Assembly: GCA_016699855.1 (NCBI GenBank)
Contig: CP064988.1
Span: 558,001 to 622,000, forward strand
Source: Rhodospirillales bacterium
GTDB lineage: Bacteria; Pseudomonadota; Alphaproteobacteria; Reyranellales; Reyranellaceae
Reading direction: 5' to 3'
Length of the DNA stretch: 64,000 bases
Position numbers and translations under genes: made by a program. Position 1 is the stretch's first letter; each line of letters starts with the position of its first letter. Under the pieces are notes generated by a model. It was not told where the DNA came from. It saw nothing but the letters and a program-made list of their open reading frames with translations, and did no database searches. Shown one piece after another: positions 27,087 through 36,021 of the stretch.

Positions 27087-29642
27087 TCACGGCCGCATCG
27101 CCTCGTCGATCATCGACCGCGACGCCTCGTCGAGCAGCTCGTCGAGCGTCTCGCCACCCATCACCTGGACGCGGCCGATCTCGAGCAGCACCGGCACCGC
27201 CAGCGGCGAGATGCGGTCGAGCGCGCGGTGGTCGATCCGACCGCGCGCCCGGCGCAACAGCTCGCCGAGGCGTCGGATGTCCGCGAGCTGCCACGCCGCG
27301 TCCTGCCGCGTGGCGCGCAGCAGCACATGGTCCGGCTGGTGGTGCCGCAGCGTGTCGTAGATCAGGTCGGCGCTGAACGTCACCTGCCGCCGCGTCTTTT
27401 CCTCGCCGGGATGGCGCCGCTCGATCAGGCCGGCGACGACCGCGACATTGCGGAATGAGCGCCGCAGCATCGAGGACTCGTCCATCCACGCCTCGAGATC
27501 GTCGCCCAGCATGTCCTCGTCGAACAGCGCTACCACCTGCCGCGCCGTGGCCGCGCGCAGCCCCCACAGGCCCAGCACGTAGTCCGTCGCGACGAAACCC
27601 AGCGGTTTGAGCCCCATGCGCTCCATGCGGCGCGTCAGCAGCATGCCCAGCGTCTGGTGGGCGTTGCGACCCTCGAAGCAATAGGCGACGAGGAAGTGCT
27701 TGCCGCCACGCGGAAACCCTTCGACCAGCAGCCGGTCGGCGCGCGGCAGGGTCGACCGCAACGCCTGCATGCGCAGCCATTCGCGGACCTCCTCGGGGAG
27801 CTCGGCGTGCCGCCCCGGATCGGCGAGGATGTCGCGCACGCGCCCGGCGAGATGCGTGCTCAGCGGCAACCTGCCGCCGCCATAGGCGGGCACCTTCGGC
27901 TCGCCGCCGCCGCGCCCCCGGCTCACCTCGGCGTGCAGCAGCCGGACGCCCTCGAAGCACAGGAGCTGGCCGGCGAAGATGAACGTGTCGCCGGGCACCA
28001 GGCCCTGGATGAACGCCTCCTCGACCTCGCCCAGTACCGGCCCGCCGCGCAGCTTCACCTTCATCAACGGCAGCTCGACGATGGTGCCGACGTTGAGGCG
28101 GTACTGGCGCACGACGTCCGGCCGCGCGATCTCCCACCTGCCGTCGGACCGCGGGAACAGCCGCCGCCATTTCTCGTACGCCGACAGCGCGTAGCCGCCG
28201 TTGGCGACGAACTCGAACGAGTCCTCGTAGTCGCGACGCGGCAGGTCGCGGTACGGCGCCGCACGCCTGACCTCGTCGAAGAGCGCGTCGCGATCCAGCG
28301 CCCCGGCGCACGCCAGTCCGAGGATGTGCTGCGCCAGCGCGTCGAGGCAGGGTGGCCTCGGCGCGTCGCCGTCGAGTTCGCCGGCGGCGACCGACTCGCG
28401 CGCGGCGAGGCACTCCAGCACCTCGAAGCGGTTACCCGGAGCCAGCAGCGCGCGGCTGGGTTCGTCCATGCGGTGGTTGGCACGGCCCACGCGCTGCAGG
28501 AGGCGGCTGACACCTTTCGGCGCGCCGAGCTGGATCACGAGGTCGATGTCGCCCCAGTCGATGCCGAGATCGAGCGAGCTGGTGGCGACGACCGCGCGCA
28601 ACCTGCCCGCCGCCATCGCCGCCTCGACCTTGCGGCGCTGCTCGACCTCGAGGCTGCCGTGGTGCAGGCCGATCGGCAGATTCTCCTCGTTCAGGCGCCA
28701 CAGCCCGTCGAAGGTCAGTTCCGCCTGCGCGCGCGTGTTCACGAACACCAGGGTCATGCGGTGGTCGCGGATCGCGTCGTAGACGTCCGGCAGCGTGTGC
28801 CGCGCCATGTGGCCGCCCCAGGGCACGCGCGCCGCGGGGTTGAGGATGTCGATCCGGGGCGCGGCGCCGCCGGCGGCGTGGACGGTCTCGACGGGATCGT
28901 CGCGGAATCGCAACCAGTCCGCGCTCGCCTCCGGATCGGCGACCGTCGCCGAAAGGCCGACGAAGCGCGCCGCCGGCGCCAGCGCCGCGAGACGCGCGAG
29001 GCCGAGCGCCAGGAGATGGCCTCTTTTGGTCGTGGCGATGGCGTGGAGCTCGTCGATCACCACGGCGCGCACATCGGCGAAATAGGTCGCGGCGTCGGGA
29101 TAGGACAGCAGCAGCGCCAGCGATTCCGGCGTCGTCAACAGCATGTCGGGCGGCGAGGCGCGCTGGCGCGCCCGGCGGTTCTGCGGCGTGTCGCCGGTAC
29201 GCGACTCGACGCGGATGTCCAGCTTCATCTCGTCGATCGGCGAGCGGAGATTGCGCTGGATGTCCGTCGTCAGCGCCTTGAGCGGGGAGATGTAGAGCGT
29301 GTGCAGTCCGCGCCTTGGATCGCGGGCGGCGCCGGTCAGATCGACCAGGCTCGGCAGGAACCCCGCCAAGGTCTTGCCGCCACCGGTCGGGGCGATCAGC
29401 AGCGCCGACCTGCCCGCGCGCGCCAGCGCCAGCATCTCGAGCTGGTGCGGCCGCGGCGTCCATCCGCGCGACCCGAACCAGTCGTTGAAAACGGCGGGCA
29501 GGCGCGTCGCGACGGTCGTGGCGGCGGCAAACAGCGGCAGCGGAGCCGCCGCCGCCTCCCGCGCGGGCGCCCGGCCACGCCGGCGGCCGACGACCGGGCC
29601 CGACGTCGTCCCGCCAACGCGCGATACGCGCTTGCCTATCAT
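27087..29642 (-). CDS. Ligase-associated DNA damage response DEXH-box helicase (Lhr-like)
   Basis: 851-residue superfamily 2 helicase. Walker A APTGGGKT is at residues 84-91, then TTPES, the DEXH box VVIDELHA and the SAT motif GLSATVADPEA. The second RecA domain has FVNTRAQAE, VVATSSLDLGIDWGD and QRVGRANHRMDEPS. The C-terminal half is the Lhr winged-helix and beta-barrel region. Length, and its position divergent from an MBL exonuclease and an ATP-dependent ligase, identify it as the helicase of the ligase-associated DNA-damage cassette. Probable role: unwinding during repair of crosslinks or breaks. Confidence 0.93.
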   Translation of the reverse strand: MIGKRVSRVGGTTSGPVVGRRRGRAPAREAAAAPLPLFAAATTVATRLPAVFNDWFGSRGWTPRPHQLEMLALARAGRSALLIAPTGGGKTLAGFLPSLVDLTGAARDPRRGLHTLYISPLKALTTDIQRNLRSPIDEMKLDIRVESRTGDTPQNRRARQRASPPDMLLTTPESLALLLSYPDAATYFADVRAVVIDELHAIATTKRGHLLALGLARLAALAPAARFVGLSATVADPEASADWLRFRDDPVETVHAAGGAAPRIDILNPAARVPWGGHMARHTLPDVYDAIRDHRMTLVFVNTRAQAELTFDGLWRLNEENLPIGLHHGSLEVEQRRKVEAAMAAGRLRAVVATSSLDLGIDWGDIDLVIQLGAPKGVSRLLQRVGRANHRMDEPSRALLAPGNRFEVLECLAARESVAAGELDGDAPRPPCLDALAQHILGLACAGALDRDALFDEVRRAAPYRDLPRRDYEDSFEFVANGGYALSAYEKWRRLFPRSDGRWEIARPDVVRQYRLNVGTIVELPLMKVKLRGGPVLGEVEEAFIQGLVPGDTFIFAGQLLCFEGVRLLHAEVSRGRGGGEPKVPAYGGGRLPLSTHLAGRVRDILADPGRHAELPEEVREWLRMQALRSTLPRADRLLVEGFPRGGKHFLVAYCFEGRNAHQTLGMLLTRRMERMGLKPLGFVATDYVLGLWGLRAATARQVVALFDEDMLGDDLEAWMDESSMLRRSFRNVAVVAGLIERRHPGEEKTRRQVTFSADLIYDTLRHHQPDHVLLRATRQDAAWQLADIRRLGELLRRARGRIDHRALDRISPLAVPVLLEIGRVQVMGGETLDELLDEASRSMIDEAMRP

Positions 29643-29687
29643 GGTCGGACGATAGCACGGCGGCGGGTCGCGGCGACCGTACCGGCC

Positions 29688-29693
29688 TATACT
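29688..29693 (+). promoter_or_regulatory. -10 element placed for a leaderless transcript
   Basis: TATACT ends 8 bases before the ATG at 29702, so transcription would begin at or next to the start codon. No ribosome site is present upstream, consistent with a leaderless mRNA. No clear -35. Confidence 0.45.
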
Positions 29694-29701
29694 GCGCGGC
29701 C

Positions 29702-30751
29702 ATGGCCCCCGACCCGACCCCCACCGATCCTCGCTCGTGGCTCACGACGACGCCGCGCGGTCTGTATTGCGCGCCCGGCGGGTTCCATATCGACCCCGCC
29801 TGGCCGGTCGACCGCGCCGTGATCACCCACGGCCATGGCGACCACGCGCGGCCCGGTCACGGCGCGGCGCTGGCGACGCGCGAGACCATCGAGATCATGA
29901 AGGTCCGCTACGGCGCGGATCTCGGCGCCACGCAGGACGCGCCCTACGGCGCGACCACCCGGATCGGCGAGGTCGACGTGCGGCTGGTCCCGGCCGGCCA
30001 CATCCTCGGCAGCGCGCAGATCGTCCTGGACTGGCGCGGCGCGCGCATCGTGGTGTCGGGCGATTTCAAGCGCCGGCGCGATCCGACGTGCCCGCCCTTC
30101 GAGCCGGTGCCGTGCGACGTCTTCGTCACCGAGGCGACCTTCGCGCTCCCGGTGTTCCGCCACCCACCCGATGTCGAGGAGATCGCGCGCCTGCTGCGGT
30201 CGGTCGAGACGTTCCCGGAGCGATGCCATGTCGTCGGCGTCTATGCGCTCGGCAAGTGCCAGCGCGTCATCGCGCTGCTGCGCGAGGCCGGCTACGACCG
30301 CCGGATCTGGTTGCATGGCGCGCTGGTGCCGTTGTGCGACCTCTACCGCCGGGAGGGCGTCGATCTCGGCGACATCGCGCCGGTCGGCGACGCGGGCCGG
30401 AATCCGGCCGACGACCTTTTCGGCCGCGAGACCTTCAAAGGCGGCATCGTGCTTTGCCCGCCGGCGACGCTGGTCGACCGCTGGTCGCGGCGGTTTCCCG
30501 ACCCGCTCCCTGTCGCGGCGTCCGGCTGGATGCGCGTGCGCGCCCGCGCCCGCCAGCGCGGCGCCGAACTGCCGCTCGTGATCTCCGATCACGCCGACTG
30601 GGACGAGTTGGTGGCCACGGTCCGCGACGTCGGGGCGCCTGCGCTGTGGGTCACGCACGGACGCGAGGACGCGTTGGTCCACCAGGCGCGCGCCATGGGC
30701 GTGGCCGCCGAGGCGCTGCGCGTCGCCGGGCGCGAGGAAGAAGGCGCCTGA
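29702..30751 (+). CDS. Ligase-associated DNA damage response exonuclease (MBL fold)
   Basis: 349-residue metallo-beta-lactamase/beta-CASP protein. The metal-binding motif THGHGDHAR gives His43, His45, Asp47 and His48; further ligands are His in VPAGHILGSAQIV and Asp in VVSGDFKRR, with the C-terminal SDHADWDELV and VTHGRED. Family members process DNA ends with the ATP-dependent ligase encoded 4 bases downstream; the tight spacing implies one operon. Divergent from the Lhr-type helicase across 59 bases. Confidence 0.93.
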   Translation: MAPDPTPTDPRSWLTTTPRGLYCAPGGFHIDPAWPVDRAVITHGHGDHARPGHGAALATRETIEIMKVRYGADLGATQDAPYGATTRIGEVDVRLVPAGHILGSAQIVLDWRGARIVVSGDFKRRRDPTCPPFEPVPCDVFVTEATFALPVFRHPPDVEEIARLLRSVETFPERCHVVGVYALGKCQRVIALLREAGYDRRIWLHGALVPLCDLYRREGVDLGDIAPVGDAGRNPADDLFGRETFKGGIVLCPPATLVDRWSRRFPDPLPVAASGWMRVRARARQRGAELPLVISDHADWDELVATVRDVGAPALWVTHGREDALVHQARAMGVAAEALRVAGREEEGA

Positions 30752-30754
30752 GGG

Positions 30755-32368
30755 ATGCGCCGCTTCGCCGACCTGCTCGATTCGCTGGCGTTCCAGCCGG
30801 CGCGCGGCGCAAAACTGCGCCTGATCACCGCCTATCTGCGCGACACGCCCGATCCGGACCGCGGCTACGCGCTGGCGGCGTTGACCGGCGCGCTCGATAT
30901 GGCCGCCGTGAAGCCGGCGCTGCTGCGCGAATTCGGCACCGCCCGGATGGGTGAAACGCTCTTCGCGCTGTCCTACGACTACGTCGGCGATCTGGCGGAG
31001 ACCGTGGCGCTGGCATGGGACGCCATTCCGCGCGACCGCACGTCGACGGCGACCGGTCCGGCGCCCAGCCTGTCGACAATCGTCGAGACGCTGTCGCGGT
31101 CGTCGAAGCGCGAGGCCGCGCCGCTTCTGGAACGCTGGATGGACGCGCTCGACGCGACCGGCCGCTGGGCGCTGTTGAAGCTGGTGACCGGCGGCCTCCG
31201 CGTCGGCGTGTCGGCCCGCCTGGCGAAGCAGGCGGTGGCCGAGCTCGGCGGCGTGCCGATCGACGAGGTCGAGGAGGTCTGGCACGCGCTGGCACCGCCC
31301 TACGCCGGGCTGTTCGCATGGCTCGCCGGCGGACCGCGTCCCGATCCCGGCGCCGCGCCGACCTTCAGGCCGTCGATGCTGGCCACGCCACTGGAGGAGG
31401 CGGAGCTTCCCGCGCTCGATCCATCGGCCTACCGCGCGGAATGGAAATGGGACGGCGTCCGCGTCCAGCTGGTGGCGACGGCCGGATCGCGACGCCTCTT
31501 CACACGATCGGGGGACGACGCGTCGGCGGCCTTTCCCGACGTCCTCGAGGCGATGGCGTTCGACGCCGTTCTGGACGGCGAACTTCTTGTGGCCCGCGCC
31601 GGCGGCGAGGGATCGCTCGATGTCGCGCCTTTCTCCGACCTTCAACAGCGCCTGAACCGCAAACAGGCCGGCGCCAAGCTCCTGCGCGATCATCCCGCCC
31701 ATGTCCGCCTCTACGATGCGCTGTTCCTCGATGGCGAGGACCTGAGGTCGTCGCCATTCGACGTGCGCCGCGCGCGGCTGGAGCGCTGGTACGCCGCGGT
31801 CCGGCCGGCGCGTCTCGATCTGTCGCCGCTGATCCCGTTCTCGACATGGGCCGAGCTCGCGGCGCTGCGCGACGGCGCGCGGGTGGCGGCGATCGAGGGG
31901 CTGATGCTGAAGCGCGGCGACAGCGCTTACGTCGCCGGCCGTCCCAAAGGACCGTGGTTCAAGTGGAAGCGCGCGGCGCTGACGGCGGATTGCGTTCTGA
32001 TGTATGCCCAGCGCGGCCACGGCAAGCGGTCGTCGTTCTACTCCGACTACACGTTCGGCTGCTGGCGGACGCACGAGGACGCCGCGCCCGAGCTCGTCCC
32101 GGTCGGCAAGGCCTACTCAGGGTTCACCGACGCCGACCTGGCGCGGCTCGACAAGTGGGTCCGCGACCACGCCGTCCAGCGCTTCGGGCCGGTGCTGGAG
32201 GTGGCGCCGGGGCTGGTGCTGGAGATCGCCTTTGACGCTGTGCAACGGTCGACGCGCCACAAATCCGGCCTCGCGATGCGCTTTCCGCGGGTCCACCGTA
32301 TCCGCTGGGACAAGCCGGCCGCCGAGGCCGACGGCGTCGACACGCTGGAACGGCTGATCGCGACGTAG
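30755..32368 (+). CDS. ATP-dependent DNA ligase, ligase-associated damage response type
   Basis: 537-residue ATP-dependent DNA ligase that seals nicks through a Lys-AMP intermediate. An N-terminal helical DNA-binding domain (residues 1 to about 200) precedes the nucleotidyltransferase core. Motif I is EWKWDGVRVQ with Lys231; later motifs are LDGELL, the GLMLKRGDSAY region and WFKWKR (motif V). The OB domain follows, ending KPAAEADGVDTLERL. The type is known as cisplatin damage response ligase and lacks Ku-type partners. Co-transcribed with the exonuclease. Confidence 0.93.
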   Translation: MRRFADLLDSLAFQPARGAKLRLITAYLRDTPDPDRGYALAALTGALDMAAVKPALLREFGTARMGETLFALSYDYVGDLAETVALAWDAIPRDRTSTATGPAPSLSTIVETLSRSSKREAAPLLERWMDALDATGRWALLKLVTGGLRVGVSARLAKQAVAELGGVPIDEVEEVWHALAPPYAGLFAWLAGGPRPDPGAAPTFRPSMLATPLEEAELPALDPSAYRAEWKWDGVRVQLVATAGSRRLFTRSGDDASAAFPDVLEAMAFDAVLDGELLVARAGGEGSLDVAPFSDLQQRLNRKQAGAKLLRDHPAHVRLYDALFLDGEDLRSSPFDVRRARLERWYAAVRPARLDLSPLIPFSTWAELAALRDGARVAAIEGLMLKRGDSAYVAGRPKGPWFKWKRAALTADCVLMYAQRGHGKRSSFYSDYTFGCWRTHEDAAPELVPVGKAYSGFTDADLARLDKWVRDHAVQRFGPVLEVAPGLVLEIAFDAVQRSTRHKSGLAMRFPRVHRIRWDKPAAEADGVDTLERLIAT

Positions 32369-32372
32369 CGGT

Positions 32373-32789
32373 CTATATCCCCAAACCTTCCCGAACACTG
32401 GCGGCGAGTCGGTCCCGCGCGCCCGGCGCGTAGCGCGCGGGCGATCCGAACCCCCAGACCGGCCCCGGCCAGTTCGGGTCGCCCTCCCGCCGGGCGACGA
32501 CATGGATGTGCAGCTGCGACACGATGTTGCCCAGCATGCCGACATTGACCTTGGTCGTCCCCGGCAGCGCTGCCATCGCCTTCGAGGCCGCCGCGATCTC
32601 CTCCATGAGGGCCGCCCGGTCGGGCGCCGGGAGGTCGTGGAATTCACGCAACGCCGGCCGCCGGGGAACGAGGACGATCCAAGGCCAGGCGGCGTTGTCC
32701 ATCAGCAACACCCGGCAGAGGGGCAGATCGCCCAGTGGCGCCGTGTCGGCCCCCAGCCGGTGATGCAATGCGAATTCGCCCCCATCCAT
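32373..32789 (-). CDS. HIT family protein
   Basis: 138-residue histidine-triad nucleotide hydrolase/transferase. The HIT motif is QLHIHVVAR in place of the classical HxHxHxx form (first His is Gln), common in bacterial HIT proteins. NVGMLGNIVSQ precedes it and the C-terminus has WPGPVWGFG. The ATG follows GGGAG with 7 bases spacing. Convergent with the DNA ligase (stops 4 bases apart) and divergent from moaA. Probably hydrolyses a dinucleotide or AMP conjugate. Confidence 0.87.
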   Translation of the reverse strand: MDGGEFALHHRLGADTAPLGDLPLCRVLLMDNAAWPWIVLVPRRPALREFHDLPAPDRAALMEEIAAASKAMAALPGTTKVNVGMLGNIVSQLHIHVVARREGDPNWPGPVWGFGSPARYAPGARDRLAASVREGLGI

Positions 32790-32866
32790 GCCAAATCTCC
32801 CAATCAGGACAATCCCGCGCGCAGATTGGGGTCGAAACCACCCCGGTTCAGGCCTACATTACGGAG

Positions 32867-33857
32867 ATGATCGACCCGTTCGGCCGCGCCGTCACCTACC
32901 TCCGCGTGTCGGTGACGGATCGTTGCGACTTCCGCTGCGTCTACTGCATGGCGGAGGACATGACCTTCCTGCCGAAGAAGGACGTGCTGTCGCTCGAGGA
33001 GCTCGAGCGGCTGTGCGGGGGCGTTCGTGCGTCTCGGGGTCCGAAAGCTGCGCCTGACCGGCGGCGAGCCGCTGGTGCGCAAGAACGTCATGTCGCTGGT
33101 ACGTGGCCTGTCGCGCCACCTCGGAAACGGCCTCGACGAGCTGACCGTCACCACGAACGGAAGCCAGCTGGCGAAACACGCCGGCGAACTGGCGGCGTGC
33201 GGCGTGAAGCGCATCAACGTCTCGCTCGACACGCTCGACCGCGCGAAGTTCACCGAGCTGACGCGCTGGGGCGACCTCGACCAGGTCATGCGCGGCCTCG
33301 ACGCCGCCCAGGCGGCCGGCCTGCACGTCAAGATCAACGCCGTGGCGCTCAAGGGCGTCAACGAGATGGAGTTCGACGACCTCATCCGCTGGTCTCACGG
33401 CCGCGGCATGGACCTGGTGTTCATCGAGGTCATGCCGATGGGCGAGATCGGCGGCGACGCCCGGCTCGACCAGTACCTGCCGCTCTCGCGCGTGCGGGCC
33501 GACCTGGCGCGGCGCTGGACGCTGACCGACCTCGACGTGACCACCGGCGGGCCGGCGCGCTACGCGCGGATCGGCGAGACCGGCGGCCGCATCGGCTTCA
33601 TCACGCCATTGACCCACAATTTCTGCGAATCCTGCAACCGGGTCCGCCTGACCTGCACCGGCAAGCTCTACATGTGCCTCGGGCAGGAGGACGCCGCCGA
33701 CCTGCGCGCGCCGCTGCGCGCCAGCGAGAGCGACGAATTGCTGATCGAGGCCGTCCACGCCGCGATCGCACGCAAACCCAAGGGCCACGACTTCGTCATC
33801 GACCGGCGGCGCGCCGGCCCCGCGGTGCCGCGCCACATGAGCGTCACCGGCGGCTGA
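32867..33857 (+). pseudogene. moaA: GTP 3',8-cyclase MoaA, frameshifted by one extra G
   Basis: Radical-SAM enzyme for the first step of molybdenum cofactor synthesis. The first frame has the CxxxCxxC cluster (Cys20, Cys24, Cys27 in RCDFRCVYC) and LSLEELERLCGG, then is lost. The next frame resumes at RLGVRKLRLTGGEPLVRK and runs to the C-terminal second cluster (NFCESCNRVRLTCTGKLYMC) and the end at 33857. The shift falls in a run of five G at 33017-33021; with four G the text reads RLCGAFVRLGVRKLRL, the normal family sequence. A homopolymer error is very likely, as all other parts are intact and about 330 residues would result. The C-terminus lacks the usual GG tail end but ends MSVTGG. Confidence 0.93.
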
Positions 33858-33964
33858 CCTTTGCGCCGCCGCCCGGCACAACTCCTGTTCCGGGCGTCCG
33901 GGCGCTGGAGCCGTAGGCATTCCAAGTCTAGGGTCCGCGCGTCGAAAACGCGGAAGGAACGGGA

Positions 33965-34753
33965 ATGATCCTCGGACTGGGGTGGGGCGAGGTCGCGTTG
34001 CTGTTTGGCGCCGGGCTCGTCGGGGCCGCGATCAACGCCGTGGCCGGCGGCGGCACATTCTTCACGTTTCCGGCGTTCCTGTCGACCGGCGTCTCCGCCG
34101 TGCTCGCCAACTCCTCGAACGCCGTCGCGATCTGGCCGGGACGCCTGCTCGCCATCGCCGCCTACCGTCGCGAACTGGTGCGCCAGCGCGAGCGGGCGCT
34201 GTGGACCGGCGCGGTCTGCCTGGTCGGCGGCCTCGCCGGCGCCTGGCTGCTGCTGCGATCCGGCGACAAGACCTTCCTGCGCACCGTGCCCTGGCTGATC
34301 CTGGCCGCGACCCTGCTGTTCCTGTTCGACAAGCAGATTTCGGCGCGGTTCGGGGTACGCGACGGCGGCCAGCGGCCGACGCCGCTGGCCATGGCGGCGA
34401 TGGCCGTCCCGCTGTTCATCTGCGCGGCGTACGGCGGGTACTTCGGGGGCGGGCTCGGGGTGATGCTGATGCCGGTGCTGTCGCTGACCGGCGTCAAGGA
34501 CATGCAGGAGCTCAACGGGCTGAAGAACCTCCTGGTGACGGCGATCGCGGGCGTCGCCGTGGTGACCTTCATCGTCTCCGGGGCGGTGTCCTGGCCGGGC
34601 ACCATCGTGATGATGGCCGGCGCGCTGATCGGCGGCTATGGGGGCGGCGTGCTTGCCCGCCACATACCGGCGCCGATCCTCAAGAAGGTCGTGATCGCCT
34701 TCGGATTCGCCCTCACCGCCTACTATTTCTGGGACATTTACGTGCGGCCCTGA
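33965..34753 (+). CDS. TauE/SafE (TSUP) family membrane transporter
   Basis: 262-residue membrane protein with about eight hydrophobic segments in two related halves. The first half has VGAAINAVAGGGTFFTFPAFL, the second GGYFGGGLGVMLMPVLSLTG, both the glycine-rich repeats of the TSUP family, which exports sulfite, sulfonates or other organic anions. GGAAGGAACGGGA precedes the ATG. No sulfur genes are adjacent, so the substrate is open. Confidence 0.88.
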   Translation: MILGLGWGEVALLFGAGLVGAAINAVAGGGTFFTFPAFLSTGVSAVLANSSNAVAIWPGRLLAIAAYRRELVRQRERALWTGAVCLVGGLAGAWLLLRSGDKTFLRTVPWLILAATLLFLFDKQISARFGVRDGGQRPTPLAMAAMAVPLFICAAYGGYFGGGLGVMLMPVLSLTGVKDMQELNGLKNLLVTAIAGVAVVTFIVSGAVSWPGTIVMMAGALIGGYGGGVLARHIPAPILKKVVIAFGFALTAYYFWDIYVRP

Positions 34754-34814
34754 GGCGGCGATTGCGCCCTCCTGCCCCCTTGGATATGAAACGGGCCGAG
34801 GGAGAATCGCAGGC

Positions 34815-35990
34815 ATGACAGAGAACGTCCTGGACAAGCGCCCGGGCGGGCCGCTCGCCGGCCTCGTCGTCGTCGACATGACGCGCGTGCTCGCAGGCCC
34901 GTACTGCACGATGATGCTGAGCGACCTCGGCGCCCGGGTGATCAAGGTGGAGACGCCGGCCGTCGGTGACGATTCCCGCCACATCGGCCCCTTCATCAAG
35001 GGCAAGTCGGCCTATTTCTCGTCCCTCAACCGGGCCAAGGAGTCGATCGCGCTCGATCTCAAGAACGAGGCCGACCGCGCGATCTTCGAACGGCTGCTGG
35101 CGCGCGCCGACGTGCTGGTCGAAAACTACCGACCGGGCACCATGGAGAAGCTGGGCTACGGCTTCGAGACGCTGCACGCGAAGCACCCCCGCCTGATCTT
35201 CGCGCAAGCCTCCGGCTTCGGCGACAGCGGTCCCTACCGCACCCGCGCGGCCTACGACATGGTCGTCCAAGGGATGGGCGGCATCATGAGCGTCACGGGC
35301 CATCCCGGCGGTCCCCCGACGCGGGTCGGCAGCTCGGTCGGCGATATCACGGCCGGATTGTTCACCGCCGTCGGCGTCAACGCCGCGCTGTACCACCGCG
35401 AGCGCACCGGCGAGGGCATGAAGATCGACGTGTCGATGCTCGACTGCCAGATCGCCATCCTGGAGAACGCCATCGCCCGCTACTTCGCGACCGGCGAGGC
35501 GCCCGGCCCGATCGGCGCGCGGCATCCCTCGATCACCCCGTTCGAGGCGCTGGAATGCGCCGACGGGCACATCGTCGTGGCGGCCGGCAACGAGAACCTG
35601 TTCGCCAAGCTGGCGGAGGCGATCGACGCGCCGGCGCTGGCGGCCGACGAGCGGTTCCGCACCAACGACCTGCGCACCCGCAACCAGCCGGCGCTCAAGG
35701 ACGAGCTCGAGCGGCGCCTGCGGACGAAACCCGGCCGGGCGTGGCTGGAGATCCTCGACGCCAAGGGCGTGCCCTGCGGGCCGCTCAACAATGTCGAACA
35801 GGCGTTGAACGACGTCCAGGTACGCCACCGCAACATGGTGGTCTCGGTGGACGACAAGGATGTCGGCCAATTCCACATGGCCGGCAACCCGATCAAGCTC
35901 TCGGCCTTCGTCGATCCCCCGACGCGCGGCCCGGTCCCGGACCTCGACGGCGACCGCGCGGCGATCCTGGCGTGGCTGGACCGCGCGTGA
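34815..35990 (+). CDS. CaiB/BaiF family CoA transferase
   Basis: 391-residue family III CoA transferase that moves CoA between carboxylic acids. Conserved segments are VVDMTRVLAGPYCTMMLSDLGA, KVETPAVGDDSR, ENYRPGTMEKLGYG, and the catalytic Asp177 in GSSVGDITAG. The C-terminal VPCGPLNNVEQAL is typical. Length matches the family. Its partner acids are unknown. It fits the many acyl-CoA enzymes in the window. Confidence 0.92.
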   Translation: MTENVLDKRPGGPLAGLVVVDMTRVLAGPYCTMMLSDLGARVIKVETPAVGDDSRHIGPFIKGKSAYFSSLNRAKESIALDLKNEADRAIFERLLARADVLVENYRPGTMEKLGYGFETLHAKHPRLIFAQASGFGDSGPYRTRAAYDMVVQGMGGIMSVTGHPGGPPTRVGSSVGDITAGLFTAVGVNAALYHRERTGEGMKIDVSMLDCQIAILENAIARYFATGEAPGPIGARHPSITPFEALECADGHIVVAAGNENLFAKLAEAIDAPALAADERFRTNDLRTRNQPALKDELERRLRTKPGRAWLEILDAKGVPCGPLNNVEQALNDVQVRHRNMVVSVDDKDVGQFHMAGNPIKLSAFVDPPTRGPVPDLDGDRAAILAWLDRA

Positions 35991-36021
35991 TCCGGCGGCG
36001 GTCCCGGCGGCGCCACCCGTC

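Noticed and set aside
29687..32074. 795-codon minus-strand frame opposite the exonuclease and ligase
   Set aside because: No domain or ribosome site; the plus-strand proteins have all expected motifs.
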